A stretch of DNA of 64,000 nucleotides from Lichenostomus cassidix (taxonomy: Eukaryota; Chordata; Aves; Passeriformes; Meliphagidae). Below are positions 34,601 to 49,600 of the stretch, one piece after another; within the stretch, counting starts at the first letter, position 1, and each line of letters begins with the position of its first letter. A program made the translations under genes and the position numbers. The DNA is taken from assembly GCA_008360975.2 (NCBI GenBank), contig CM039184.1, positions 70,535,056 through 70,599,055 of the forward strand, written 5' to 3'. The notes below the pieces were generated by a model. It saw only the letters and a list, made by a program, of their open reading frames with translations. It was not told the origin of the DNA and did no database searches.

Positions 34601-37600
34601 AACAAACCCCAAAACAACAGAGAATAAATGTAGAAAAAAGTTTGTTATTGGAGTTTCTACACAGTTACCTTTGAGCCTCTAATCTTGTGGCTGATCTAGT
34701 TGTGGCCCCAGAATGTGCATCATCATCTTCCTCACCATCCTCTTCATCACCTTCCTCTTGCTCTTTTAGTTCATCTTCAGAAGATGTTAATTTCCGACGT
34801 TTCTTCTCTGGCTCCAGTGTTTCTGTCCATGAAAAGGTTTTACACATATGCTGTAATTTTCCAAAAGCCCTCCAAAAGCACATGAACACTTAATTTAGGA
34901 AAGGTATTCATTCTAGTCACAAATCCCATTTTCAGTAAGTAATTTTCCATTTCCTTTGTATTTCAACATTTTTAATTCACACTTGTTTGACTTAATCTTG
35001 CTAACACATTCACCACAGTTTACTTACACAGCCTGTAGCCAGAATTCATAGAAAATTCATGAGGCTTTATAAAAGCATCTGGGATGTAGCAATTCTGACA
35101 TGAGATTACAGCAATTTACACATATTTACATAATATTTACACTAGCTGTAACTCAATGATTTTTCCTCGAGAAAGGAAAATTGAATAAAGCTTATCTTGT
35201 TGCTATTAGTAAACAGAAAGGCACAGCAATATTTTCTTAATCTGTTAAGAGTTGCATAGTTTCATGCTTTTACCAGTTTCCTCTGATTGAACCAGAGAGT
35301 GCTTGGGCTTTCTTCCCCTTTTACGCACAACCATTTCTGCTTTCTCAGCTTCATCTTCCTGAAAAACCAAAATGGAACCAAGTAAGTCAAGAACTATTTA
35401 CTTTACATAGCAGACAGACATTTTTCATTACATACTACTTGTAAATTTACAAATGGCACTTACATTTGTTGTTTCTTTCTTATTAGATATGTCTGTACCT
35501 AAAAAGAAAGGAAAGAACAAAACTTAATCCCCAACTTCAAATCTTTCAATCAATTTAAAAGAGAGTTCTTTTATACTCCCTCAACTTTGCATAAACATCA
35601 CAGTAGCTCAGAAAACATTTGAAGTCTCTTTCTAACTCAGAAAATGGCTTTGCTGTATTTTGTTATATACAGAGACTGGGATTATGATTTTTTTTTAAGT
35701 ACTAAGGCTTTATATGACTGACAATATTTATTGCTTTGTTGCATATGCTGTTTTGTTTTAATGGAAAAGCAAATGTTACTTACCCCTTTTAACTACTGTC
35801 AACCAATTACAGAATCACAGAAAAACCTGAGGTTGGAAGAGTCCTCTAGAGGTCACCTAGTCCAACCTCCTGTCCAAAGCATGGCTAAATTAATTGATCT
35901 GATCATACTGTGCAAGATCTTGTTCAATTTTGAAATGCTCCAAGAACACAGTCCTTCCAGGAAATCTGTTGTAGTGCTTAACTGTGCCCATGCTGAAGCA
36001 CCAAGGTGACTGAGATCAAGTTCAAAAAAGACACTGTTTGAAACCCTTCTAGTACCTGCTATACAAATTACATGACTTTCTCTGCTGAAGTATTTCTGAT
36101 TTCCAATTCAGTAATTTTTACAGACTACCCTGTACATGTTAAAACATTTATAACTCTATATCCCATGTTTCAACTTGGCTTCTCTCCGTGGTTACCACTT
36201 TGACCCTAATTCTGTGGTGACAGAGATTATTTTACAAAGCTTTTGAACTCTGTCAAACAGAATTATCTCTATCACCACAAGGATAAAAATCCTTAGCAAC
36301 AGAAAACAGAAGCAACCCAAATAAAAGCAAGTTTTTGTATCTTTTTTTCCCCTGCCATTAAATTGCTATCTAATTTCTCAAAGCTATATAAAAGAGGACA
36401 CAAACTCTAAAACCCTCACCAATTAGACTGACAGAAGAAACCAAAGAATGTTAATGCAATGGATCTAAAATAGATCTCAAAGAGCAAAAACATATTCTAA
36501 AACTCACACAAAAGCTTTTTTGCACTCCTTTGTAATGTTATGGGGAAAAACTTTTATACAAAAGCAAATTAAGTAAAACTCAAATACATTTAAGTATTCA
36601 AAAAGTGAAATAAAACACAGGACTGTCCACTGTATTAAGTTCTTCACACAATGTAAATAAATACATAATACAACCAGCATGTATTAGTACTGTTGTGTTC
36701 AAAGGAGATACTTCAAAATTCCAGGACATTTTGGCAAAGTTGTCGCAGAGGGGTTTTTGACTGAAGAATAATGCATCTAGATCCATGACATGCCTTTAAC
36801 AGACAACCCTCTGTAAGATGTGAAAATGTAGTACTTTTGCCAAAAGTATAAAAATAATAAGACATAGTATCTAAAGATCTTGCTAGTTTTAGAGCAGCAG
36901 CTGCAGGTTAGTGCTAAGTAGTTAGTTTCAAGTTCAGTGTCAGTGTTTTGGGAGGGTGATGCCTTCAGAAAACACACATCTCTTAACTGCATGTGCTGTA
37001 GTGACCAAAAACAAAACTCTGCATCCCACTGCATTCCTGGGTCTGTTCCTATTGCAAATCCTTATGCAGAACACCCAGAAATTACCAGAGTAAGTGAACT
37101 GCACAGAGGGATCCAACTTGGTTTCCTTTTCATCGCTAGGGGTTTTCAACCCCTTTAAGCACATGAATGCTAATATAGGATGAGAAGTTTAAAAGTGCAT
37201 TCAACTTTACATATTCCTCTTAAAATTGCTGTGATATCAACAGCTTTGTAACTGGAAAACAGAATGTTACATAACACACTCAAACTTTAAATACAAGGTC
37301 AGATGTCTGTCCTTTTGAATAAAAAGCAAAGCAAAATGCACTTATTTCATTCTCACATTCTTGTCTGTTCTCTCTGCAGTTCACAGAAGCCAAGTACCAC
37401 ACAACGAGCTAACCCTCCAGAGACAATTCTGAAGCATATGCATTAAAGCTGACATTTTAATGGATGTGAAGAAAATAGGAAACAGTCCATATGTGCAGTG
37501 CAGCCAGATTAGTATCTCTGTAGAAACCTAAGCTTTTGGAAACTCCACAAGATTTATTTTCTCAGATTTGTTGCATGTTTGTTTGCATTTGTTTACAAAC

Positions 37601-40600
37601 AATTTTTTAACCTACTTTTCAGGTTCACCTGCTTCCTGAAATGGGTTTTTAAAGTTTGTTTTATGAATAGCCATAATTAAAAAGACACATTTAAACAACC
37701 AGTGCAGTTCAGACTCTATACAAGAAAAAATTAGGAAAAATAAATAGAAGGGTATTTCACTTAATTCTAGTTTAGTTTGAAGCACTAAAAGTACATTTTT
37801 GAGTCAAGCTAAGCAACTATCCTCCAAAGATCTTCCAGCAGTTGTGAAAGGGGAAAGAAATATCCCCTTTAAGACACCTCTAAGCTCTTTAGATACCTAT
37901 CCACAGATAAACCAATGAACTGAACAAAATGTGAAATTTAATGTACTAAGTGTGATTGATTAAGAAAGAAGACATGCAGAAATGGAAGAGTCACTTAGAG
38001 CCAGTCTACCTTCCTGTGAAGCTCTGCCACATGCCTGGCACACCCAATCAGTTGGTATATTATGCAATTCATTTTTCAGCACTGAGCAGAGCTGCTGCAG
38101 CTTTGAACTAAGTTCTTATCAAGCTGCTCTTTTTTAAAATGAAAAACTTGGTAGCAATTAGGGATAAGTGTTCACCTCTTTCTTCAGATGTTTTCATTCA
38201 TGAATAACACTGACTGCCAGAGATGATGTCAGGAAAAAGGACTTATGTGATTTTCGTAAAAACCCTCCTGTATTTCTTCCATCTTTTGTTCTATATGTTG
38301 AGGCAGGTATCATTTGCTTACCTGTTTGAGGTGTTTTCCCTCTACTTGCAAAGGCAGGAGACTGCAGCTGAAATTAAAAACAAAGTGGGTTTCTTAATTT
38401 AAAGAAAATCAGAAAAATTCAGTGTTGTATTACATAATCACAGAAACTTGCTCACATTCATTATAGAATGAATCTTTAAATCTAGAAAATGTGAACACTA
38501 ATGAGCACACAGAAAGTTTGTACTGAGTTTAACCATAGGATGCATTTTTCTATTTTGATAAAGAACTGAAACCAGTTAAATCAGCCCATAAACAAATCAT
38601 AACACTTCCAGTAACTTGACACTAAAATCATTGCAATAAAAGACACAAAAGATAAAAGCAGTTTCAGTCAAACAATTTCTGAGTATTTAATTATCAACAA
38701 AATAGTTTAGTACAGTCACTTTATGTAATCCCACATACAGATTTACAGAACTAAAAATCACCATACATTTTTTATTTACTCAGAATGCAGAAAAAGCTAT
38801 TTATAATTACACAATATCCTATGATGAATGCCCAAAAACGTCAGTGTTTTCACCACTGAATTCCTACACTAGGATGCCTATGGCTCCTCTGATGTAGCAA
38901 CATGTTGCCAAAGCAGCCCTGGGAAACTGTGATGCAAAGGTATCTCACCTCAGAGAGCCCCTGTGTCAGATGGAGAGCAGGTATCACTCCTGCCGAGCCA
39001 GCCTGCAGCTGACACCAATCACTCACTCATCACTAAGAGGTACAAGACCTTTAAATGCATGAACCAGAACAAGATGATTCTGTTCCAGTACTGAAGGTGT
39101 CAAGGTACATCTATTTCTGAGGGTGATTTTAAAACTTGTTTTAATCCTTAACTGGACAAACCCTTCCCCCCAAAACAACTAAAAAACCAACCCACAACAC
39201 CAAAACCCACATTAGCTCAAATTACATTTCCTAAAATTAATACTGAAAAAAAAATCAATTAGGAAAGACTAGGAATTCTGAAACAGAATTCCAGCCAACC
39301 TGTACGAAGGGACAAGACTCACTGCCTGAAATATGAGAACAGAACAAGCAGAGACAACAATTCCTGTTATCCATAAACTAGGTAAATTCCCAAGCTTTCC
39401 AACAGCCATGCCAGCTGGTGCCTCACCAGGCAAATAGGCAGAAAACACGAGTTTCAACACACCTTCATTTTTAAAATCACCCCTTTCCTATGCAATAAGA
39501 TTGATTCTGAAATAAAGGAATTCCCTAGAGAGGAGCCTTCAACCAGAGTAAATCCAACTAGTTGTACTCCACAAACATGCCTGACCCATTACTACCCTGT
39601 GCTCTAATCCAAGTGGATGGCAGAAACAATACCAACAGAACACTTTCTTAGCTGTGAATGTCCTTCACAGGGGTTAGGAAATGAAGCTACCACTGAGCTT
39701 TAAAAGACAGGTATGCTTCATGAGCTCCTAGGTTACTCACCAGTATGTCTCTATCTCTTGCATGAACTGTCATGTTGCAATATGTATGTAATACAATTGC
39801 TTTACATAACATTTTTTACAGCTATGAAGAGATACTATGTGCTATTATTATGACACATTCAGTAGAGGAAAAGAAATTCCAAGTTTTTGAAATAAAGTCA
39901 CCCTTGCTCTTCAGGCCAAAATTAGTCTCAGCATAAACTAAGACACATGCACACAACCAAAAATTCACCCTGCACACAGGTATATATTGGTAGCCAGTGT
40001 AAAACTTAGATATGTATTAAGTGAACTAAGCGTGAAGCTGACAGTTTATTTGCTACGTTCTGACTTAACAATGTATTTTGCTTTAAAAGTTCAGCTATAT
40101 TAAGAGATACTATTAACAGTTTTTGTTTGCTTAGACTGAACTCAATTATCAAGTTTTCCATAAGATGTTTCTGAAATGCTGTTAACTGGTAAACAAATAA
40201 ATGACTCTTGAAATACTGTGTTTAAATGCACCCAAACAAAATAAAGGCACTTACATTCCCAGTGCTCATATCAGCTTTTGACTCCCCACCTGAGGGAAGA
40301 AATATGAGTTCAGAACTTGAATGTCACTATTGTCCTTGTTCTTCCACACAGATATTATGAGCTACTTACCACCAGGTTGTACTGCTTCAAGAGGGTATTT
40401 ACGAGGCCTTCCCCTTTTGCGTTTCACTACTACAGGCTGATTTTCCTATTAAAGACAAAGAACAAAAATATTTTAGTTACTGTAACTGACATTTGGTATT
40501 TGAGCAATACAACACAAAACCTGCTGAGTTCATAATGTGACAGTGGCAGTAGTAGTGCCCATCAGTTAAAAAACAGATGAGGCAGGTTTCATAGGAAGAG

Positions 40601-43600
40601 ACACTGCCTGTTATGAAATCAACTAATATAGCTGAAAAGAAACAAGACAACTCGCAATTATACAAAATTCGCTGTGGCTTTACTCAGGCACAAAGCATGT
40701 CTTAGAATGCAGTACCTTCTGCTCCCTTAGCCCCAAAATCTCTATCACTTGGTCTCAGAAGTGCTGCTGGCTTACCCCATACAAGAACTCCAAACTTGAC
40801 ACCTCGTGAGCCCCTTATTCCAGTGCCACAGGCCACACCCTGTAAGCTGAGCAAGTGCTTCAAAGAGCTAAAATACTAGTTATCCCAACACACAGATTGC
40901 TGATATTCTCTGTATAAACAGGATCTTTACCAAAACAAGGTCCCTTCCTTTGAAGTTTTAAGCTATGAAAGCCAACTATTAAGTAACAAATATGGTCAGA
41001 TGCTCAGATTGCGAGATCCCCGACAATAGATTTTCTCTTATATACAAAGAAAGAAGATTAAATGCCTCATTCAGCATTTACTGAAATTTAGCAGTATCTC
41101 CCCCAGAAATGTTCTTAGTGACTCAAGCCTTGAGTGAACAACCATAAAAATGTATTCTTTAGATTTCCTTCCACTTCCAAATTTGAGGCAAAACAAGGAA
41201 ATGATGAAACCCAACATGCTTTGTGAGATCAGCGTCCATTTCTAGAGGCCAGCAGCAATTTTAATCTCCAAGGTCCAGACATTTGGTTACAACCCATACT
41301 GCAGAATATCACAGGTTTATGTCTAAGAGGTAATATGAAGTGTTTTAAGACCATTAAAAGATAGTATTTTTAAAGCCAAATCATATTTGTTCATGACTTA
41401 ACTGTCCACGTCAATTACAAAGTTCTCAGAAAACATAATTTCTATACAATACAATTCTACATAATTGCTTTCTAGACATTTTGTAAGCACTACTAAGCAC
41501 AGGGAGGGACTTACTCCTACTATGGTAATCAGTCACTAATGTCTTATGGTCTGTGAATTTATACTTTGTGACAGAGCTATGTAAGTCCTTGGTACTTTAC
41601 AGTACCAAACAAATTTTCATAACTCTTTTCTTGGTAGGTGAAGACAGTTTTAATATTGCTGTCAACAAAATACAAAACACTTATGTACTGCAAAGACAGA
41701 GTACTGTGAACCTGCACTATCTCAGGCAGTTAACAGGAATAAGACCACTCACCTCTGGAGAATTTTCATTCGATTCTAGACTGTGCTTTTTCTTTTCCGG
41801 TTCAATGTTGAATTCATCTTTACACATACAAAAGAAAAAAGAAAAAGAAATTGTATACCTTTGTTTTATTAGGCAAAGGAAATGGTATAAGCCACCATCT
41901 CCACATTGAAAACATTATTTCATTCTTTAGTCCAAAATTCCCTAAAAACACCCATCAGAAATCAACACTGTTTAATTTGTAGCAACAGTGTACTGGTCTG
42001 CCAAAATGCTTCCCGCTAACACGAGATGAGTTAGGCAGTTACCTTCTATTTTAAGGTAAAAACAAAAGCTCACAAGTGTGACATACTATAAAATGGTACA
42101 ATAAATACAAGCCCCTCTTCCATTTTCTCCCACATTCCATGAAACAGGAAGCTGAGGATACAAGAACATTGCAGAACAGATTCAGACTTGTCAACTTGAT
42201 CACATGAGAAACAAAACTCGCAATAGGTCAAAGTGACATCAGGGAAGATTCTCACACTGTTGCCACAAAGACAGACTGCAGTAACATCAAAGCTGGTATT
42301 AATACTGTGGACACACCATCTTTTATTATTTATTCTAGTGCAATGAGTAAGTCAATTACAACAATGGAACTTGCACTCTTTTTCTGGTTGGTTTCTTGAC
42401 AGAAACAAACAAAACTGATTTAATGGTGATTATGTCATGTCATAGAAGGACAGCTCATGCTTGTGGTCAGAGTTAGGAGAAGTTCTTGTCACATAATGCT
42501 GACCATGCTGTTTTCCCCACCTACCTGTTTATTTCCCATTAGCTTTCCTATCCAAGGTACATACTGAAGCAATAATGCAGTGAATGGCTGGTTGCACAGC
42601 AGAAACAACAAAACTCTTCTCACCATTAAAGAACTAAGATTAATGCATCATTTGATAGCAGTGATAGAGCAGATATCAACTCGAGAATACATGCAAGTAT
42701 ATTTGCTGGGATCAAGTTTTCAATTTCTCTCAAAAATCATTCAAATGAAAAGCAATGAGCGTTCAGTATGGGTTCAGAAAATCTGCCATGATTACCTTTT
42801 TCTTCCACAGTACTTCTAGGAGGTGTTTGTGTTACATGAATTTCTTTGGACGCTTCTGCTGCATCACCTGAAATAACTTCCTACATTATTTTGAAACAAG
42901 AGAGGAAAGAGTGTCTTACTACACATTGAAGGTCATTGTCAGTTACACTAAAAACCACCCCAACCCAATACATGAGTAGTTATTTTACTCATCAAGATTT
43001 TGTACTCTCTTAAAAACTTTGATGCTGAAAAGCTTCACCGAAAATCAGTGGGTGAGATAGTCCCAAATATACTGCATGTGCTCTTAAAAGGAACATCTAT
43101 TTTTTCCTAATTTCTGTTTTCATTCAGCAGGAATCAGTGCTAACTCAGAACTCCAGTAAAGTGCAATATCCTTTTGAAGATCTCAGAGCAGTGTGTCCAT
43201 GCAGATGCTGAACTGACTGGACAGCTGGGATCCAGCAATGCTCCAGGAGATCCCAAGCTCCTAAATATTGTGCAACTCAGTCCTCTCAGTCTTCCACACC
43301 TCAAAGACATTCAACACAGACCCCTGCCTTTTTTTAATTGTCTCCCCCACTGAAGAGTATCATTTCTCTAGTCATTTCTTTTGTATTCAAGACAATCTAA
43401 AAGTAGCTTAATTATGGAAACCCATCCCCAAATAAACTGCTGAAGAAATAACAACTTAGATTTTCACCTTATTTACAATCGCAGAACATAAAGTTCTTGG
43501 AAATACCTTGACGTTATCAGGTTTCATTTTGGAACACTGACTTTGTTCATCATCTTTTAGCACATCCTGAGCAATCAGCTGGTTGCCTGCAAAACCAAGT

Positions 43601-46600
43601 GACAACTGAAGTGTTACAGAAATGTCTTCTACATTTGACATATTTTCATGCCACTTTTGTATCAGCTCACTATTCCTGACATTCAAAAGTCTGAAAGGAA
43701 GTATCTTACAAAAATATGAACTGAAAGTTATTCTAATCTCTCTTTAAAAAGAGAAGACAACACAATTACAAAAGAGAATTACATGTTTCTTGTATGTTAC
43801 AGGTGTGGTTTGTTTTGTTTGCTTGTTTCTAAAGATAAGCTGAAAATTGAAATTTAACATATTTGAAATTTTTCCACATCAAGAAATGAGCATCAACCTT
43901 AACTTCAACTCACCCAGAGAAAGCAGTTAATGCTATGTGGGACACTAATGAACACATGACTTCTTATTACTCACTTCAAATCAAAATTCTTAGAATAAGA
44001 ATAAAAGCTGTTATACAAAATGCTATTATTAATTATACTAACTTTTTTTCTAAATTGTTCTCATGCTGAAAAGACAAAAGCAGTTGAGGCCAGAGCTTGA
44101 AGAGAAATTACATTGTCAGTCTTGTAAGTACTATATCAATAAAATGCCCAACTTATTTCTATGTTATTCTACTTATTTCTACTTTATACTTATTTCTACC
44201 TTCATCTAAATTTAATTTAGAAATGTTTATAGTATTCGAAGGACTGAATTCCTTCTCACTTTTTGCCTCCAGACAAATAAAAGGCTACACTAAAACTTAG
44301 TTCTTTCCAACCTAAGAAAAGGAAGCATCCAGCCCCACAAAGTCTGTTGAATGTTTAGATTTTCCCCTAATGATCAGTTTCCTTATATTTTAAAAGGATA
44401 TAATTAGCAATTATTTTAAAGACTAAACAAAAATGTTTCTTCATTATGATTGAAAAAACTACTATAATGCTCTTGTGTGCAGTAATTAAATTAGTATAAT
44501 ATTTTTATCAAATATATTAACTGTAACATTCAAAGTTGTTCTGGAAATATAAATTGCCTTGGATTTTGGAATTTCCCACATGCCATTCTTTTCTCAAAAA
44601 TACCCTTTTATGGCCTTACCACAGGAGAACTTGGTTTACAGCAGAAAAGCTTTGCACAGATGTGTGTATTTCTGTATCACTTACTTTTTTCTTTATCCAT
44701 TGTTTCTGAAGGTTTCCGTTGTATTCCTCTAGATCTATGTTGTTCAGTTGTCTGGGTATCCAAGTTTTCCACCTACACATAAAACACAATAAAAGATAAC
44801 ATCTTTTTTTCCATGAAGTTTACAAACACAGAAGGGAGAAACTTATTTCTACTTGTTACATTCAAGTACAACATACATTAAAATGGAATGCAGCAGTTTA
44901 CAAAAGGAATTTATTCTTAGAACTCAAGAACCATTAATAGTACCCAACAGCATGATCAAAGAACTTCAGACTTGCAGTGTTTTCAGGTTTTCTGTCAGAT
45001 GTTTTTACTGAAAAAAGTCTCAGAATGAAGCACCCTAGCACATGTTTTAGAAGAAGCTAATTGCAGTAAATCACACAAAATATTTCTGCATTTAAAGGAT
45101 ATTCTCCTACATGCAGGAACAATAGAAGTGTCTTATTAGCACCAGAAATGTGGCCAGCCAGCATTTCCATATAGTAATAAATAACTTTACTACCCAAGTT
45201 TAAGCAACCCTAAACAGAATTTCAGCTTGCTACCTACATTAAATGTCTCGTTTCTGCTCCCTAAGATACACTTTACATTTGCAAGTTTCCCAGTTATCCC
45301 TCTTACAACTTCTTCTGAAAGACACCAGACTGCATTAAATTAGGTTTCTAATTGTGATCAAAAGCTCCAAGAATAATCCCTCTTTTTTTCCTCTGCTCTC
45401 ATGGAGATCAATCAAGCCTCTCTTTTCTGCCAGTTAGCAGTCTTGAAATAGTCAGACTATGGAACAACAATACAAGATTTATTTACTGGCAGAGTTGAAA
45501 GAATAATTAAACATCAACCTACACAGCTGGACAGTCTCATATACATAGGCTCTGCATATACAAAAATAGTATTTTCCTTTAGAGAATATTTAACGTAAAT
45601 AGAAGTAAATTCAAGTATGAGAAAAGCAGCACAGACTTAAGAGAATAAATTTAAAAAACAAGAACTTACATGAGAAGCTTCTCTTTCTGAAGGAATATTC
45701 CTCTGCAGCAAATCTATTAAAAATAATTACAACACAATCAGAAAAGCTAAGCAAGAGCAAAGTATCACAGTATCTTCTACTTCACCTCCCTGAAAGGATT
45801 CCAGAGAACTTGAAACTATGTAAAACTTACTTTCAATGTTGGAAATAAGAGACATCTGATCTTCTCTTAACAAAACATCCAGAAAACAAAACAAGAACAT
45901 GAATTTCTGAGCATAGGATAACTGAGAACCAGTTTATGGTTGAAATATAGGCAATCAAGGAGCTGTCATCTTTGAAATTTATGGTGACTTGGACATTTCA
46001 AATATAGTTCTATCACTTGAATCAGAATTTCATCCATCACAATCTTAGATACTGGATCATGGGATTAAGTAAAACGTGATTAAGCTATGCTGTAACATTT
46101 TGCTTCCAGAAAACTAAAGTTTGCATAATTGTTCTAGTGAGACATGTAGCTAATAGAGTGCATGCAAGGAAATTGTCCAACTGCTAGGCTCTGCTGTAGT
46201 CCCACTCTGATGAAGTGGAGCCTCAGCCTTCTATACAACAAAAGTAGGGACAGTAATCATGAGAGCTGATGAGTGGTCTGGAGTTTTGACAGAATTCCAT
46301 AACTTTCAATACATAAAGAGAATTATAAAGCATCTATCATCTATCAAGCATTCTTAAAATTTGATTCATAAAAGCACTGAATTAATACCTTAATTAAAAA
46401 AAACTCCTAAAACATTCCAACCAACTTTCCTTTCAGCTACAGTAAGAATGTAAACCTAAAATCCGATAAAGTCACTTTTTTACACAAAATGTTATGTATT
46501 TTTGTAGCTCATTTCTTAAATCTACATGTTTTAGCAACAATTCTTCCACAGCTCTACTGCTGAGTAGTATATCTTTCAATTTTTAAAGCAGTGTCAAATG

Positions 46601-49600
46601 AAGAGCTAGTTCCTACCCACTCAAACAGCAGTGATTTGTTTACATTCCAAAGAATCTTGGACTACTAAACTACTGTGTCTGCTGTTCATATTCATGACAG
46701 GACACACATTTGTCTTTTAAACAACTTCCTTTTACGTACGTTGAGCTGTATGTATATATACATGCATATATACGTATAAGAGGGACTATTGTGGGGGAGC
46801 AAAAACCTCTACCAAGACCTAAAAAGCATTTGTCTTCAGTATGTGCCATATCCAACATGTTTAACAAACATCCATTTGTTCTGTACAACATTTTATAAGA
46901 AACAAGATTATCACAGCTAGTTCAATCTGCACATTTTAAGTCCTGTCTGGGTGACTGAGTGATGGAAGTGGCAGAGTTTTAAAGGCACTTCAAAGAAACC
47001 TCACAGTACAGAAAAACCTGTTCAAATTTTAGCTCTGCTGTCTTGAAGTCTACATTCTTCTAACCCATTCTCAGGGTTTACATTTTCTTTCTTGTGAGCA
47101 GAGCATGTCTCTTATCACTCAGCTGAATATACAACACCCTATAATCCAGGCATATGAATCTGAACTGTCCTGAGAATAAAAGAATTCTGAAGTTTCGTAT
47201 CAACATTCATATTTCACCTTACTGCTATTCTTATTTTCTAATCGGTAAATGGTTATTTTGGCATGCCTATTCAATATGTCTAAAACTTTAGAAGTGAGCT
47301 TATCAGTGTGTCCTTCCATAGCATGTAGGCTTTCAGCTGCAACTTTCTCTAAGAGGAAATGCATCTTTAACCTCCCTGGACAATACAAGCAGCAGTAACG
47401 CTGGTACCTCTTGGGGTGCATTTTAGTTCTGCTTGTAATTCCAAAAATTGAGGATTAGCTCTCATCTGGTAGCGTTGTAAACATCTTTGTAATGCATCTG
47501 GAGCACAAAATCCATCAAGGCACAAAGCAGGCGTTTGTTTCTGCTTGAACAGGAAAGCCAAACAATTGCAATGCATAATTTGGGTTTGGGAAGACCAGAT
47601 TCTTTTTTAGTTTTGGTCCTACTGAAGATTAGCTTAAGTACATGGAAAAGGAATTATTGAGCACAGATCCACGTTGACTAATTGAGGTTTCTAACTAGAT
47701 GATTACCTACTTATAACTGCTTTTCAAATTTGAGTGGATAGCCAGAAATACTTTTGGAGATCTATTATCTTTTGGAGAGCTACAAGAAGAACCCAGAATT
47801 CTTCTGTGAAGTATCTGTGATTTGTCATATGGTACTTACTATTTTCATATTCTCACAAGACCTGTCACAACACCCTAAAACCAGGTTGTTCTAAATATAT
47901 TAGGAAGAAAGTCATTCCTTGGGGAAGTCTCTGTATCTTTCCTGGACAAATGTTTTTCTGTATTTATTGATTTTATATAGAATATTAGCAGTCTACTTTC
48001 TAAAAAATCCTTAATTTTCCAATTTTTTTCTACTTTCAGCATATCATATTGGAAGAAAAGTCTGATCCTCCTATCCCACAAGCCAAATTCAAGGTCTGTT
48101 GAACTCCTAGAAACATTTCAAGGTTTCTGAAGGCTTTCTTCAATTCCTTTATACGTCATACATAACAAACCTGCAACCCTCCCATCATAAGTAATAGTTC
48201 CTTCAGCATGAAAATAAGTTTCTATCAGTACAAAAGTCACCTTTTTGCAATTGTTTAGTTTGAAGATCCACACACCTCTCTTCAGTTCTTGCACTTTCAG
48301 GCTGTTGTGACTAAAGACAAAACCAAAAGATACAAATATTGCAGACATTCAGAACAAGTATGTCTCACTCTGCTCCCTTATGTCGTGATGAGCATTGTCT
48401 TAACATGAACTATAAAAGTCTTCAAAAGCTTTCTTAGTAAGACATCAGTACAAATATTAAAAAGGAACAGTCAGAGCTAAGTTCAACAGTACAGTACTTA
48501 GACTTGAGCTCAGAGTTAACATTAGTACCAGAGATTAGCTTAAAAAAGCAGATTTCAGGAATTCAAGGTCCAACACCTACTCTGAGTTCCAAACACAAGC
48601 AATAGTCTAGAAATGTTCACCTATACAGGAAAAAAAAAAATCTGCAATGTATAATGAGGTACAATGATCTCCCTTCAACTTGTGTTTTGGGTGGATTTTT
48701 TAGGTGTGCTTTTTTTTTTTTTTTAAAGGAGTTTCAGATCAGCTGTATGCTGCATAGCTAATGCTATATGGAGCAAAGCGTACACCAAAGGCTAATCTGA
48801 ACATTGTAAACTCAGCTACAGTTCCACATTATGGCTATACTGACTCTCAAACCATGTTATGCTGGTAAACAGTACAGCTTTTTGCAGGTGGGATTCAACT
48901 CTTATTAATAAATCCCACCAGACTGAAGCTGACTTCAACTTTCCTAAGTCCACCCTTTCATAGATGCTTGGGAGTCCCTGAACCATGTTATCCCTCAAAA
49001 ACTTACTCTCAGAGCTTGGCAAGAAACATGGATGCACTCCTGAATCTGAACGAAGAATTAACCCACGTGGAATCCCACCTACTATGGATCACAGCCCAGA
49101 CACACAGACAGACTCAGCTTTGGTCTTACACAAGCTATAGGTGACCAAACGAGCCCAGGCAGCCTGGATTATCCCAGGTGCCCCACTCTTGTGTGACAGC
49201 AGATAATGGGCTGTAGTTATCAGAACAGAACAGCAGCAAGTGCTGCCCAAACACACAGCGGATGTGTGACTTTGAAGACTGGCCAGGAAGTGAAGCAATG
49301 CAATGAACAGCAGTGTAGGTTTGTTTACTGGTTCAAAGAACTAAACCAACATTTGCCAGCTCTAGGAACTGGGGGGTGTGTGATTATTTTATAAGCATTA
49401 TCAAAAGCAACATGCACACAGTAGGACCAATTTTAAAAAAAACAAACTTGGATGCCATAGTCACAGAAGGAGTATGGCTGAAGGAGGGAATTATTTCTAA
49501 CACTGAATAACAACATGGACAGCCCAATTTAAATGCCAGCTGCCTAGAAAACTGCAGCTGAATAATCTGGAAAATGACTCTTTCGAAGTTCTCCAGTTAA

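Noticed and set aside
47200..47576. Possible extra BOD1L1 exon around 47200-47576
   Set aside because: Frames here begin or end without matching splice sites, and the phases of exons 9 and 10 already join without it.
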